Notes: generated from the sequence alone by a model not told the origin. Positions 42,651 through 52,747 are shown, counted from the stretch's first letter. The stretch is 64,000 nucleotides of DNA from Candidatus Melainabacteria bacterium (GCA_016212515.1 JACRFZ010000035.1:56864-120863), one strand, 5' to 3'. Program-made: numbers and translations.

Positions 42651-43463
42651 TTAAGGCCAGGGATTCTCCACCTGCCCCTGATTTGGATTACCGCCGTTCT
42701 TTCCGGTGGGATTCTGGTAGCCGCCAGACCAGGGCGTCTGTTTGGAATCAAGACTCTGAACACCAAGCTCGGACTCCAGTGTTTGAATGGCATGGCGGGT
42801 ATTTACAAGCTTGTACTGACGGTTTATCTCCATGACCTCCATGGGCTGATACATGCAGCGATGACCATCACCCAGGGCTCGCTTGGCGAAGACCTTAATA
42901 CGCTCCCACCACTGCATATCCTCCTGGAAAACACGCATCTGGGCCTTCAAGTTATGCAACTGCACCTTGCGGGGATCTGGGTCGCGCAAAGGCTGCACGC
43001 CGGGCGGCAATTCATAAGGAGTGGCGGCCTGGTTGGAATAGTAACCGGGCTTGTAATGAGAGTCTGAAATCAAATACATAAGGTGCTTGATCAAACTGCA
43101 AGTGGCAGTCTCGGTAGACTGAGAAAGACCCCGTGCCCTCTCCGCCGGGACCTCCTTTTCAGCCAGTTTCAAGGCCGTCATCCAGTATTGACGAGCCTTT
43201 TCATATTCACCTTTGTGATAGTAATAGGAACCGCCCTGATCATAGACCGGGAAAGTAATCGAACCCTTGCGAGCCTTAGGCATCATGGACCCAATTTGCT
43301 CGATGCTTTTGCCGGGATAGTTCTTTCCGCCTTTCTTCTCAAAGTCACCTCTGTCTTTAGCTGAGACGCCGGCGGCCGTCGTCAAAGCAAGCGGCAGAAG
43401 CAGTGAAAAGGCAACAGTGGAATACAAGAGCCTGGAAGCAAAGGTTGGAAATTGATAATTCAT
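42651..43463 (-). CDS. Secreted protein of unknown function with TPR-like segment
   Basis: A 270-residue protein from ATG 43463, chosen because GAGGAG lies 9 bases upstream and a normal signal peptide follows (about 10-35, ending VSA); the frame itself extends to 43727. In the mature part SYYYHKGEYEKARQYWMTAL looks like one TPR unit (about 85-105). The C-terminus is Gly/Asn/Pro-rich. No known domain otherwise. It lies between gyrB/CDP-alcohol transferase (convergent) and the GT9 gene on the same strand, from which it is separated by about 290 bases. Confidence 0.72.
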   Translation of the reverse strand: MNYQFPTFASRLLYSTVAFSLLLPLALTTAAGVSAKDRGDFEKKGGKNYPGKSIEQIGSMMPKARKGSITFPVYDQGGSYYYHKGEYEKARQYWMTALKLAEKEVPAERARGLSQSTETATCSLIKHLMYLISDSHYKPGYYSNQAATPYELPPGVQPLRDPDPRKVQLHNLKAQMRVFQEDMQWWERIKVFAKRALGDGHRCMYQPMEVMEINRQYKLVNTRHAIQTLESELGVQSLDSKQTPWSGGYQNPTGKNGGNPNQGQVENPWP

Positions 43464-43750
43464 CGAAAAGTTCTCCTCAGGCGACGCCCTCTCAAGTACA
43501 TATTTAAGCACTTTCCCGCCCAGGCGTTTCTGTGTGGACGGAAAAACCAAGAGCACGAGCATAAGTTTACTAAATAAGCATCTAAACAGTGTTCTATCGC
43601 TCTCAGGAAGCAGCGGTTCAGCGAGGGGAGGGAGCCCAGAGAAGAAGGTTCTCACAATTGAATGAATGCCATGCCGGACTTTCACTACGGATGTCCTCAA
43701 GAAGCCGGGGACACCGGGCACCGGCAACAGTGAATCGTCTAAGAATCGAG

Positions 43751-44806
43751 CTAGGAAGAGGACCTAGCAGGTAGCTGCTCTCTGCAAACATTAAAGACAA
43801 GCTCAGCCGAAAGTTCAGTCAGACAGGGGCGGTTCTCGCAAGTCTTCTTATAATGGCAGGGACGACAGGCTAAACTCGCATCAAAGACTGAGCGGTGCTT
43901 ACTGCCGTAAGGGCCCCAGCGCACCGGATCCGTAGGACCAAAGAGGGTTACCGTCGGCACCCCGGCACTGGCCGCTAAATGGGAAGGACCGGAGTCCACA
44001 CAAACAGCCAGATCCATAAAAGTATAAAGAGCCATGCTCTCCCGCAAAGAAAGCCGTCCGGCCAGATTGAGGCAGGGCACTCCGGCAAGAGCCGTCAACT
44101 CCTCGTAGAGAGGAAGGTCCTGCTTATCTCCGCTAAACACGGGCTTCAATGCCAATTCCTCAAAGAGCTTGCGAACAAGAACTGCCCAGGAAGCAAGGGG
44201 ATACATTTTGTCCGGATGAGCGGCAGCCGCATGAATGAGAACTCGCCTTCCCGGCTCAAGCACTTCGGGCACCATCTCCTTCACCCGGGTAAGTTCCGCT
44301 TCGCTGGGAAAACTCTCTAATTCTTTGCTGCCGACAGGAATCTGCAAGACCTTCAAATTAGCCAGCAGTGAGTCTACTTCATGAATGCCAGTATCAAAGG
44401 GCACCTTATGGGTGAGCAAGAAATGGCCGTCGCCCCGGTAACCGACCCTGAGCCGCGCACCGCTCAAGAAAGCAAGCAGAGCACTGCTGAAGGAGCGCTT
44501 CAATACAAATACCGTGTCGTATTTGCGCTTGCGCAGGGCCAGGGCATAAGACAGCAAACTGCGGGGCTTACCTTCGCCCCGGTCGTACTTATGAAAGCGC
44601 GTGGTATCAAAGGGTATTAATTCATTGACATAAGGGCAGTTCTGAAGGACCTCCCCGCTCTTAGGACCCACCAGCACGTCGATGACGGCATGGGGATAAG
44701 CTTCTCTCAAGTTACGCAAGAACGGCACTGTAAGGATGGTATCGCCGATGAAGCGATAGCGAATCACTAGAATTCTCTCAGAGACAGGCATGTTCTTCGA
44801 CTTCAC
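43751..44806 (-). CDS. Glycosyltransferase family 9 (heptosyltransferase-like)
   Basis: A 351-residue protein of the ADP-heptose:LPS heptosyltransferase family. The start ILVIRYRFIGDTILTVPFL, the VLVGPKSGEVLQ strand, and the C-terminal VCVDSGPSHLAASAGVPTV LFGPTDP region are diagnostic. It probably adds a sugar to the LPS inner core on the cytoplasmic face; whether it is heptose is unknown. The C-terminus has a Cys cluster (C-R-P-C-H and C-E-N-R-P-C) common in this family. Its GTG start overlaps the lpxK stop (GTGA), placing it in an LPS operon. Confidence 0.88.
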   Translation of the reverse strand: MKSKNMPVSERILVIRYRFIGDTILTVPFLRNLREAYPHAVIDVLVGPKSGEVLQNCPYVNELIPFDTTRFHKYDRGEGKPRSLLSYALALRKRKYDTVFVLKRSFSSALLAFLSGARLRVGYRGDGHFLLTHKVPFDTGIHEVDSLLANLKVLQIPVGSKELESFPSEAELTRVKEMVPEVLEPGRRVLIHAAAAHPDKMYPLASWAVLVRKLFEELALKPVFSGDKQDLPLYEELTALAGVPCLNLAGRLSLRESMALYTFMDLAVCVDSGPSHLAASAGVPTVTLFGPTDPVRWGPYGSKHRSVFDASLACRPCHYKKTCENRPCLTELSAELVFNVCREQLPARSSS

Positions 44807-45882
44807 GCTTTGATCCTCGTAAGGAAAGTCGGTTCCGCCGCGTCATGCCAGAGAGTGGTCTGACGCAGTGCATAGATCTTGCTCATGATCTTCGAGAGAT
44901 GCTGCCTGCGCATTTCATCGCCGGTAAAAAGCAGGCGCACTAAATCCTTCTCGGTCGTAATGACACCATCCACGCTACCAGACTCCAGAGTCGCCATCAA
45001 TTGACTGATGTCCCGGTCGGAAAACCAACTATGGTCGGGTCTGGTCATCACCTCCACTACGTCCAAAGAGAGTTGCCTGAGCGAAGCCTGAAAACTCTCC
45101 GGTCTGGCGATGGCGCAAAGAGCTAGCCAGCGCTTGCCGGCAAGTTCGGAAGGCGGCAGCCTACGACCTAAATCCAGGGCATTGACGACGCAATCTACAA
45201 GAAAGCTGACCCTGCTCACTTCCGCCTCTGAATTGTATCCTCGCAAGGTTTTGAGCAAGCCCTCAAGATAAGCCGGATCTGGAACCTCAGGCACCTTGGT
45301 GACCACGATATGACTGGCCCGGCTCAAGGCGGAAAACGGCTCTCGCAGCCTACCGGCCGGCAAGAGCTTTGCCATTCCTGGGTCATCGTTGTAATCCCAG
45401 AGCACCAGATCCATATCGCGTTCCATAGGCAGGTGCTGAAAGCCGTCATCGAGAATCAAGACCTCGGCTCCGTATTTCTCGATGGCCAGAGCCTGGGTCT
45501 CAACGCGGCTGGCTCCGACAATCACCGAGGCGGATGGAACAGAAGTGGCAATCAAGTAAGGCTCGTCACCACTTTCTTCCACACTGCAAAGGGCTTTGCC
45601 GCTACCATCTGATACCACTACATATGGTGCCTTACCTCGGCGGCCGTAGCCCCTTGAGAGAACGGCCACCTTCAAGCCTCGTTTGCTCAACCTGGCAGCT
45701 ATATCGATGACCACAGGCGACTTACCGGTGCCGCCCACGGTCAGGTTGCCTACACTGAGAACGAAAGCATTAGCCTTCTTTCTGCTCTTAATACCAAGAC
45801 TGTAACTGAGAAGGCGCGCATAAGCCCCCAAACCATAGAGCCCGGCCAGGGGAGCAAGCAGGGCCTGTACCGCCGTCGTCAT
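44803..45882 (-). CDS. lpxK: Tetraacyldisaccharide 4'-kinase
   Basis: A 359-residue LpxK, the inner-membrane kinase that puts the 4'-phosphate on lipid A. The P-loop is VGNLTVGGTGKSPVV (about 43-57), followed by SRGYGRRG, the region VGASRVETQALA, and LILDDGFQHLPMERD with the conserved Asp-Asp-Gly-Phe-Gln-His. Together with waaA directly upstream (1-base overlap, TAATG) this shows that the organism makes lipid A and hence has an outer membrane with LPS. Confidence 0.95.
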   Translation of the reverse strand: MTTAVQALLAPLAGLYGLGAYARLLSYSLGIKSRKKANAFVLSVGNLTVGGTGKSPVVIDIAARLSKRGLKVAVLSRGYGRRGKAPYVVVSDGSGKALCSVEESGDEPYLIATSVPSASVIVGASRVETQALAIEKYGAEVLILDDGFQHLPMERDMDLVLWDYNDDPGMAKLLPAGRLREPFSALSRASHIVVTKVPEVPDPAYLEGLLKTLRGYNSEAEVSRVSFLVDCVVNALDLGRRLPPSELAGKRWLALCAIARPESFQASLRQLSLDVVEVMTRPDHSWFSDRDISQLMATLESGSVDGVITTEKDLVRLLFTGDEMRRQHLSKIMSKIYALRQTTLWHDAAEPTFLTRIKA

Positions 45883-47285
45883 TAGTTCAAACCCGAAAGC
45901 TCGTTAGAGGCGTTGTTTTTAGAAAGAGTCGCTTCCAACATCTGCATAGCCTTGCCTACAGCTCCCTGACTGGCAAGTAGAATGCGACGCCCCCGCTCGC
46001 CGCGGCTGAGCCGCTCGCTTTCATCGGAAAGCAAAAGAGAAAGGGCCGGGGTGAGGGCTTCGCCGCTACTGACCATGGTCAAAGCGCCGGCCTGGCTGAG
46101 CGCCTGAGCCACATCCCTGGTCTTCTCGATGTGGGGTCCAACCACCACAGGCACGCCGTAGGCATAGGGTTCCATAATATTGTGCCCGCCGATGGGAGCA
46201 AGAGTGCCTCCCACAAAGGCAATATCGGCGAGACTATAGAAGTCGAAAAGTTTGCCGATGGCATCGAGCAGATAGACCTGCTTACTCACCGCCAGGTCAG
46301 GCAAAAAACCTTCCTGTTTGGAGTAGCGGCGCACCACAAAGCCTGCTTCTTCAATCAACCTGGCCACATGCTGAAAGCGTTCGGGATGCCTGGGCACCAG
46401 AATCAGGTGAAACTCCTTCTTCTTACCGTGCTCCTTCAGGTAATTGAGCAAGGCGGCTTCCTCACCCTCGTGGGTAGAACCAGCCACCACCACCGGTGCA
46501 GTACCGGCGCTAAGATTCACCAATGTTCTCAAGGCCGCACGCGTCTCCTCGGAAGGCGGTGTCAGCCCGTCAAACTTCAGATTACCGAGCACCGTGATCT
46601 TCGCCTCCTCGCCGGCGATGGCCCGGTACCGTTCAGCCTCTTCCAGTGATTGCACGCCGATATTGTCAAAGCGCCTCAGCACGGGACCGAAGAAAGCGCG
46701 GAAACGCTTATAACCCTTGAAGGAGCGAGGCGAAATGCGGCCGTTCACCACCGTCATCATGATGCCCCGCTTCTTGCACTCATAGGTAAAACCGGGCCAG
46801 ATTTCGGTTTCGGTTATGGCCACCAGACTGGGTGAAAGGGCGTCCAGCCAGGCCTTATTGCAGAAAGGCAGATCATAAGGAAAGTAGATCACCTCGGCCA
46901 GGTCCCGACATTTTTCCCGGGCCAGTGCCTGCCCGGTGCCGGTAGTAGTTGAAACCACTAGCCCGGCGCCCGGATGTTCCTTCTTAAATGCCTTGATGAG
47001 AGGGAAAACAGCGTTAAACTCTCCCACGGAAACAGCATGAAACCAGAGACAACCGGCCAGTTGACGCTGTTTGCTTTTAATACGCCCGGGAATGACGCCT
47101 AACTTCTCGCTGAACCCGGCTCTGGCCTTTTTCTTGAACAGCAAAAGCGGCAAAGCCAGAAGCAAGAGCAAGGCAAAGCAGAAATAGTAGATAAAGGTAA
47201 CCGCCGTAGCCCCTCCGGAAACACCGCTAGGCCTTTTAGAAACTTTTCTGGAAACTTTCTTCAAATCACTGGAGGATATGCCCAT
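45882..47285 (-). CDS. waaA: Kdo transferase (3-deoxy-D-manno-octulosonic acid transferase)
   Basis: A 467-residue GT30 family enzyme that transfers Kdo onto lipid A precursors. A polar N-terminal extension of about 27 residues is followed by a membrane helix (about 29-50). Family stretches are GCLWFHAVSVGEFNAV, TETEIWPGF, VNGRISPRSFKGY, and GGTLAPIGGHNIMEP. It lies 62 bases after priA and precedes lpxK. N-terminal start is uncertain; the 25 basic residues before the helix may be overlong. Confidence 0.95.
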   Translation of the reverse strand: MGISSSDLKKVSRKVSKRPSGVSGGATAVTFIYYFCFALLLLLALPLLLFKKKARAGFSEKLGVIPGRIKSKQRQLAGCLWFHAVSVGEFNAVFPLIKAFKKEHPGAGLVVSTTTGTGQALAREKCRDLAEVIYFPYDLPFCNKAWLDALSPSLVAITETEIWPGFTYECKKRGIMMTVVNGRISPRSFKGYKRFRAFFGPVLRRFDNIGVQSLEEAERYRAIAGEEAKITVLGNLKFDGLTPPSEETRAALRTLVNLSAGTAPVVVAGSTHEGEEAALLNYLKEHGKKKEFHLILVPRHPERFQHVARLIEEAGFVVRRYSKQEGFLPDLAVSKQVYLLDAIGKLFDFYSLADIAFVGGTLAPIGGHNIMEPYAYGVPVVVGPHIEKTRDVAQALSQAGALTMVSSGEALTPALSLLLSDESERLSRGERGRRILLASQGAVGKAMQMLEATLSKNNASNELSGLN

Positions 47286-47347
47286 ACTGGTCCGGAAGTC
47301 CTGTTTTAACCGCTGCTCTTAGCAAAGCAAGCACTAAGTATAAACCC

Positions 47348-49978
47348 CTAGACCAGATCTAAGGCGTCCACATCCACGGCCAGATTTACCTCCGGTCCGA
47401 AGCGCCGGTGGCGCAAATAGTCCAGGAGAAGCCTTTGCAGCCTTTCGGACCGATTCTTGATGATCAAATGGTAACGGTAGCGTCCCTTAATCCTTTCTAT
47501 CAAACAGGGGGCCGGTCCAAGCATTTTCACCTGCCCTTCCTCATCCTCATCTTCCAGAAGGCGACTCAATTCTTCAGCCAGAATTTCAATTACCGACTCA
47601 ACCAGCATCAGGTCTTCACCGGAGACAAGCAACCTGGTCAGGCGCGCAAAGGGAGGATAGTCGAAAAGTCTGCGGCTTTCCAACTCGGGCTGGAAGAAGC
47701 CATGATAATCATGATGGGCTGCCAATTTCAGCACCGGCAATTCCGGTGTATAGGTCTGCAAGATGACCGAACCGGGACGATCCCCACGCCCGGCCCGCCC
47801 CGCTACCTGGGTCAGTAGCTGAAAACCTCGCTCTACGGAACGATAATCGGGCAAGTTGAAAGCGGCATCGGCCAGCAAAACTCCTACCAGTGTCACGCCT
47901 GGAATATCCAGCCCTTTGGCCACCATCTGGGTGCCGATCAGTACATCCGCCTCCCCGGCGCTGAACTTGGCCAACACGGCTTCATAGGCCCCCTTCTTCC
48001 TGGCGATGTCGGAGTCGAGGCGTACCACCCGGGCGGAGGGATGCAGGGCCAGCACTTCCAACTCCACTTTCTGGGTGCCGACCCCCGCCACCTTGAGAAA
48101 AGGACTGCCGCAGGATGGGCAGTCGGGCTTGAGCGGTTGCCTGAAACCACAGTGATGGCAGGCGAGATAACCACCGCCCTTGAGTAAAGAAGGGCCGGCC
48201 TCGATGTCCTCCGCTTCCGCCAGAAGACTCAAATCACCAGGCTCCTCAGCCGCACCCCAGAGAGGTGGCGCCGGCGCCTTTTTCTGCCGCCCTTGAAAGG
48301 AATGCATCACAAGGGAGACGCTGCAATTCTTACAGCGACAGACATTGCCGCAGGCCTGGCAAAAGATATGGCTGGCAAAGCCGCGTCTATTTATTAGCAG
48401 CACCACTTGCTCCGCCTTTTCAAGACGATCTTTCAGGGCGGCTTTCAAGGCATTGGAAAAGATGCCCTTCTCCACCGGTCCCAGGTCTTTGTTGCGCATA
48501 TCCACAATCTTCACCTCCGGCATGACCGGCTGGAAGACTCGGTTAACCATGGTCAGCAAGCGGTCCCCCGCGCGCGCTCTTTCAAAACTGCCCAGATCAG
48601 GGGTGGCACTGCCTAATAGAACCATGGCCCCTGAACGTCTGGCTTTTTCTAAAGCCAGATCCCGGGCATTGTAGCGAGGGGCCGGGCTGCTCTGTTTGTA
48701 ACTGGCATCGTGCTCTTCATCGAGCACGATGAGACCCAGATCAGGCATATTGGCCAAGACGGCCGAGCGAGCGCCCAGTAAGACTTTCACACTGCCGGCC
48801 CGCAGCCTCCGCCAGGTATCGTAACGCTCCCCGGCTGAAACGGCGCTGTGCCAGACCGAAACCAGATCACCGAAACGAGCCCGCAGCCGGCCGGAGAGTT
48901 GAGGAGTGAGGGCAATTTCAGGAACGAGAAAAAGGGCGGTGCGATGCTCGGCCAGACAGGCCGTGATCAGGCGAAGATAGACTTCGGTTTTGCCGGAGCC
49001 GGTCACTCCGTGTAAGAGCCAGGGTTCCACACCCTCCGCAAAAGGGGCCGGACGAGCAAGAGTCCCTTCCAGAGCCCTGGACAATACAGCGAACACCTGT
49101 TCCTGTTCGGCAGTGAGAACGGGCGGCTGCCGGTGTTTATCAACTAAAGCTGCCGGCAGTTGTCCCAGACTTTCACGCACTACTTCCTGCCTGGTCAAGA
49201 CCAACTGCCCTTCCTGCACCATCTTCTCAATGGTGGAGCGGGTGGCGCCGCTCTTCTCAACGAAGGCCGGCAAGGTACAACTGGAGAGTTCTTCCAAGAT
49301 GGCCTTTACTTCCTTCTGCCTGGCGGTCCGCCCGGGAGCCTGTCCCGGGGTGAGAACGGCCACGGTTTTTACGGAACTGCCCCCCTCCTCTTCCTCTTTG
49401 ATTTCGGTAACAGAGCGGGCGCAAAGTTCCTTCAAGGCCTTGTGAAAATCAGCCACCGTAAGCTTCGGCTTGAGACTGCGACCGGCGCCTTCAAATTTCT
49501 GCCTCAAGGTGGAGAGACTGAGCATCCCCCGTGAAGAGGCTCGGAGCAGTTGCAAAATCAAACTTTCAGAGGGAGTGGTCAAACATAGCTGTTGCCCGCC
49601 CTTCAGACAGACACTGCGTTTGACCTTACTGACCAGGCAGGAAGGCACCGCCGCCGCCACCACATCCTGTAGACTGGCGCAATAACGATCGGCTATATAA
49701 GCCAGAAATTCAATATAAGCCTGGTCGAAAAGCGGCAGCGGGTCCACCACTTCGAAAATGTCCTTGACCTTGAAGGTGAGCGCCTCTTCTTCTATGTCCT
49801 GGAAGGAAACCACATAGCCGGCCACCATCTGCCTGGGTCCGAAGGGCACGAGCACCTGCGCACCGACAAAGACACCATCTTCCAGATGATCGGGAATGCC
49901 GTAGGTAAAGAGACGATCCTTGAGCCCCTGGACCTGTATATCCAGAAGCACCTGTGCGTATGTTCTGAGGCCTGCCAT
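47348..49978 (-). CDS. priA: Primosomal protein N' (replication restart helicase)
   Basis: An 876-residue PriA, a 3'-5' helicase that restarts stalled forks. An N-terminal DNA-binding domain is followed by the helicase with GVTGSGKTEVYL (Walker A), LDEEHDASYKQ (Walker B), and the zinc sites CQACGNVCRCKNC and CHHCGFRQPLKPDCPSCG. Between the first and second zinc-binding parts there is an insertion of about 40 residues (low-complexity Pro/Ala/Glu, around 570-615) where most PriA proteins have fewer than ten. The end holds typical QVAGRAGRGDRPG. It lies between the HNH gene and waaA in one leftward group. Confidence 0.95.
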   Translation of the reverse strand: MAGLRTYAQVLLDIQVQGLKDRLFTYGIPDHLEDGVFVGAQVLVPFGPRQMVAGYVVSFQDIEEEALTFKVKDIFEVVDPLPLFDQAYIEFLAYIADRYCASLQDVVAAAVPSCLVSKVKRSVCLKGGQQLCLTTPSESLILQLLRASSRGMLSLSTLRQKFEGAGRSLKPKLTVADFHKALKELCARSVTEIKEEEEGGSSVKTVAVLTPGQAPGRTARQKEVKAILEELSSCTLPAFVEKSGATRSTIEKMVQEGQLVLTRQEVVRESLGQLPAALVDKHRQPPVLTAEQEQVFAVLSRALEGTLARPAPFAEGVEPWLLHGVTGSGKTEVYLRLITACLAEHRTALFLVPEIALTPQLSGRLRARFGDLVSVWHSAVSAGERYDTWRRLRAGSVKVLLGARSAVLANMPDLGLIVLDEEHDASYKQSSPAPRYNARDLALEKARRSGAMVLLGSATPDLGSFERARAGDRLLTMVNRVFQPVMPEVKIVDMRNKDLGPVEKGIFSNALKAALKDRLEKAEQVVLLINRRGFASHIFCQACGNVCRCKNCSVSLVMHSFQGRQKKAPAPPLWGAAEEPGDLSLLAEAEDIEAGPSLLKGGGYLACHHCGFRQPLKPDCPSCGSPFLKVAGVGTQKVELEVLALHPSARVVRLDSDIARKKGAYEAVLAKFSAGEADVLIGTQMVAKGLDIPGVTLVGVLLADAAFNLPDYRSVERGFQLLTQVAGRAGRGDRPGSVILQTYTPELPVLKLAAHHDYHGFFQPELESRRLFDYPPFARLTRLLVSGEDLMLVESVIEILAEELSRLLEDEDEEGQVKMLGPAPCLIERIKGRYRYHLIIKNRSERLQRLLLDYLRHRRFGPEVNLAVDVDALDLV

Positions 49979-49994
49979 AGACCTCAGTATAGCG

Positions 49995-50489
49995 TCAGGC
50001 CCCGATCACGTATTTCTTCCAGTTGTATTCGCCTGAGTAAGAGTGTTTGGAAATTTCAAACAAAACATGGGAAAGGGGACGGCGCGGTGTAGTGCCCAGA
50101 GGCATGCCTGCTTCTTTAGGGGTGCGGTCGCCTTTCTTGACATTGCACTTGAGACAGGCCGCCACAACGTTATCCCAGGCATCCAGCCCGCCTCTCGATC
50201 GGGGGATAATATGGTCGATGGTCAGATCATGCCGCTTATCACCGCAGTACTGGCAGGTGTAGTTATCACGGTGCAAGATGTTTCGCCTTGACAGGCTTAT
50301 CTCTTTATAGGGAATCTTCACGTAAGAACGCAGGCGAATCACCGTGGGCAGGGGTGTATCGCTGTAGATGTACCGCCCATTGTCTTCAATGGGTTCAGCC
50401 TTGCCCTTCATAAGCAACACTACGGCCCGGCGCCAGGTGCAGATATTGAGCGGCTCATAGCTTGCATTCAATACCAGCACTTTCGACAC
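49995..50489 (-). CDS. HNH endonuclease of the cyanobacterial type
   Basis: A 164-residue protein with an HNH nuclease domain at about 70-125. CQYCGD and CLKCN provide a zinc site, and DHIIPRSRGG holds the catalytic His. The N-terminus MSKVLVLNASYEPLNICTW is a conserved mark of a family found widely in Cyanobacteria and some other phyla. No restriction-modification partner is close by, and the protein is a housekeeping-type gene in many genomes, of unknown role. It is the first gene of the leftward priA group. Confidence 0.9.
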   Translation of the reverse strand: MSKVLVLNASYEPLNICTWRRAVVLLMKGKAEPIEDNGRYIYSDTPLPTVIRLRSYVKIPYKEISLSRRNILHRDNYTCQYCGDKRHDLTIDHIIPRSRGGLDAWDNVVAACLKCNVKKGDRTPKEAGMPLGTTPRRPLSHVLFEISKHSYSGEYNWKKYVIGA

Positions 50490-50880
50490 GATGTGAGCCT
50501 CTTACAAATTAGCAAAAGTTTACGTTGTAATATTATAACGACTAATGGTCAAAGTGTCCACAAATAGCCGATTCTCAGTCTTTAGCCATACGGCGGCCGG
50601 TGCTCCGGATATCCGCCACCCGGGTTGAAAGCGGCTCACGGCAGCGCCTTTCAACTGGTAAGAGCCCGGCAAAGAGCGGCAAATTGCATTGTTAAGCGAA
50701 CCGTTAAGCTTCGCCCTTCTGGATTTGCAACGGTATAGCTCTTAGTGCTACTTTTGACCATCTATGAGCGCGACTGGGCCCACGGAAGACCCAGGAGCAT
50801 TTTTGGCTTTGCAAAGCCGCTCGTACTGAAGGCTTCCGACATACCTACCGGCTCACACACATTCAAAGGAGTATTTAGCC
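50490..50880. other. Divergent intergenic region, HNH gene to rpsB
   Basis: About 390 bases without a gene; it should hold the promoters of the leftward HNH-priA-LPS group and the rightward rpsB operon. Near the HNH gene there is a minus-strand TATAAT at 50537-50532, 43 bases before its ATG, with no clear -35 at the standard distance. In the rpsB leader GGCTTTGCAAAGCC (50805-50818) is a perfect palindrome. A ribosomal-protein leader element cannot be recognised. Confidence 0.5.
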
Positions 50881-51696
50881 TTGCCAGTAGCATCGATGAG
50901 ACAACTTTTGGAAGCGGGCGTCCACTTTGGTCACCAAACGCGCCGCTGGAATCCCAAGATGAGACCATACATCTATGGGGAACGTAACGGTATTTACATC
51001 ATCGACCTCGAGCAGACCACTCGCGCTCTCGATCGGGCTTGTGAGTTTGTCAGAAAGGCAGCCTCCGAGAAGAAGAACATCATTTTCGTCGGCACCAAGA
51101 AGCAGGCGGCTGAAATAGTAGAAGAAGAAGCCAAACGCTGCGGCGCTCACTATGTCAATCGCCGCTGGCTGGGCGGCATGCTCACTAACTTCGAAACCAT
51201 CAGACTGCGTATCAACCGCCTGAAAGAACTGGAAGAGATGAGAGACACCGGCGATTTCTATCGCCGCGGCAAGAAAGAACAGTCTATGCTCAACCGCGAA
51301 CTGCTCAAGCTCGAGAAGTCTCTGGGCGGCATCAAAACCATGCGCGGCAAGCCGGACATGCTTTTCATCATCGACCAGAAGCGCGAGCTTATCGCTGTTT
51401 CGGAAGCCAAGAAAATCGGCATCTCCACAGTGGGCATCATCGATACCAACTGCGATCCCGACGGCATTGATTACGTCATCCCGGGCAACGACGACTCCAT
51501 TCGTTCCATCAAGCTGATAACCAGCAAGATTGCCGACTCCATTCTGGAAGGCAAACAAGGTCAGGCTTACGCCGGACCGGCTGAAGAGAAAGCCGCCTGG
51601 AAAGAACCGGAACCGCAAATGGCCTCCGTGGGCGCCGCTGCTCCCGAGTACGCCGATGCTCCCGATGCTTTCGTAGAAGACGAAGCCGAAGCCTAG
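50881..51696 (+). CDS. rpsB: 30S ribosomal protein S2
   Basis: A 271-residue S2 starting with TTG at 50881, with AAAGGAG 9 bases upstream. Typical stretches are [47 protein letters not shown], and the C-terminal GIVDTNCDPD variant [19 protein letters not shown]. The C-terminal tail of about 40 residues is acidic, extending beyond the E. coli S2. First gene of the rpsB-tsf-pyrH-frr order found in many bacteria. Confidence 0.96.
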   Translation: MPVASMRQLLEAGVHFGHQTRRWNPKMRPYIYGERNGIYIIDLEQTTRALDRACEFVRKAASEKKNIIFVGTKKQAAEIVEEEAKRCGAHYVNRRWLGGMLTNFETIRLRINRLKELEEMRDTGDFYRRGKKEQSMLNRELLKLEKSLGGIKTMRGKPDMLFIIDQKRELIAVSEAKKIGISTVGIIDTNCDPDGIDYVIPGNDDSIRSIKLITSKIADSILEGKQGQAYAGPAEEKAAWKEPEPQMASVGAAAPEYADAPDAFVEDEAEA

Positions 51697-51709
51697 TCAA
51701 GGGCAACTG

Positions 51710-51755
51710 AGTCCCGGCTGTGGCTTCTTAAATGGGGCGTGAGCCGGGCTCTTTT
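51710..51755 (+). terminator. Hairpin with T-tract after rpsB
   Basis: AGTCCCGGCT (51710-51719) pairs with AGCCGGGCT (51742-51750) with one mismatch over a 22-base loop, followed by CTTTTAG and a T-rich stretch. It looks like a weak terminator or attenuator, which could lower tsf relative to rpsB. A second stem with nearly the same GAGCCGGG/CCCGGCTC core lies between tsf and pyrH. Confidence 0.5.
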
Positions 51756-51812
51756 AGATTTTATTGCACACATAAATAACAAATACGAGGTCTTAGGAAG
51801 GAGATGAGCACA

Positions 51813-52715
51813 GTGGTTGAAGTTTCCGCTTCCATGGTGAAGGAACTGAGAGAGAAGTCCGGCGCAGCCATGATGGACTGCAAGAAAGCCCTGGTGGAAG
51901 CCGGCGGCGACTTCGAAAAAGCTTTTGAACTCTTGAGACAGAAGGGTGCTGCTGCCGCAGGCAAGAAAGCCTCGCGCATCACATCCGAAGGTCTTGTAGT
52001 GGGCCAGGTATCCGAGTGCGGCAAAGTGGCAGCCCTGGTGGAAGTCAATTGCGAAACCGATTTTGTGGCCAGAAACGATGAATTTCAGGCCCTCGGCAAA
52101 GAGCTGGCCGCCGTGGCTCTGAAAGAAAAACCGACTACAGTGGAAGAGCTGCTTGCCAAGCAGACCAGCAAAGGCAACACCGTTAAGGAGTTGGTCACCG
52201 AAGCCGTAGCGAAAACCGGCGAAAATATCAACGTCAAGCGCCTGCAAGTGTTCGAAAGCACAGACGGCATCACCGGTCTCTACATCCATGCCCTGGGCGG
52301 CAAAATGGGCGCTATCGTAGAGCTTTCCGCCGACAAGTGCGTGAAAGGCTGCACCGACATGCAAGGTCTGGCCAGAGAAATCGCCATGCACGTAGTCTCG
52401 GCTAAGCCCAGCTACCTCGACAGAGAAGCCGTCCCGGCCGACATGATCGAAAACGAGCGCCGCATCGAAGCCGGCAAAGCCGATCTCGCCGATAAGAAAC
52501 CGGAAATGCGTGAAAAAATCGTTGCCGGTCGCGTGGATAAAATCCTTGCCGAGCGTTGCTTGACCGAGCAGCCCTTCGTGAAAGAACAGTCCACTTCCGT
52601 GGGCAAATACCTCGCTGCCAAAGGCAAAGAACTGGGCGTGGCCACCAAGCCAGTCCGCTTCGCGCTATTTATTTTGGGAGAAGGAGAAGGCGAAGCCCAG
52701 GGCGAAGAAGCTTAA
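51813..52715 (+). CDS. tsf: Elongation factor Ts
   Basis: A protein of 300 residues from GTG 51813. AAGGAG lies 9 bases before this GTG, while the alternative ATG at 51804 would directly abut it; the N-terminus VEVSASMVKELREKSGAAMM fits the conserved EF-Ts start. TDFVARNDEF (C-terminal to the first domain) and the coiled-coil/dimerisation parts follow. Length is like the E. coli protein (about 280), with a small Gly/Glu tail. It recycles EF-Tu by exchanging GDP for GTP. Separated from rpsB by the hairpin region. Confidence 0.95.
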   Translation: MVEVSASMVKELREKSGAAMMDCKKALVEAGGDFEKAFELLRQKGAAAAGKKASRITSEGLVVGQVSECGKVAALVEVNCETDFVARNDEFQALGKELAAVALKEKPTTVEELLAKQTSKGNTVKELVTEAVAKTGENINVKRLQVFESTDGITGLYIHALGGKMGAIVELSADKCVKGCTDMQGLAREIAMHVVSAKPSYLDREAVPADMIENERRIEAGKADLADKKPEMREKIVAGRVDKILAERCLTEQPFVKEQSTSVGKYLAAKGKELGVATKPVRFALFILGEGEGEAQGEEA

Positions 52716-52747
52716 CCAACTTGATGAGCGTAAAGCTATAGAAGTAG

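Noticed and set aside
50490..50880. tRNA gene or structured RNA in the rpsB leader
   Set aside because: No T-loop (GTTCRANYC), acceptor pairing or known leader element was found.
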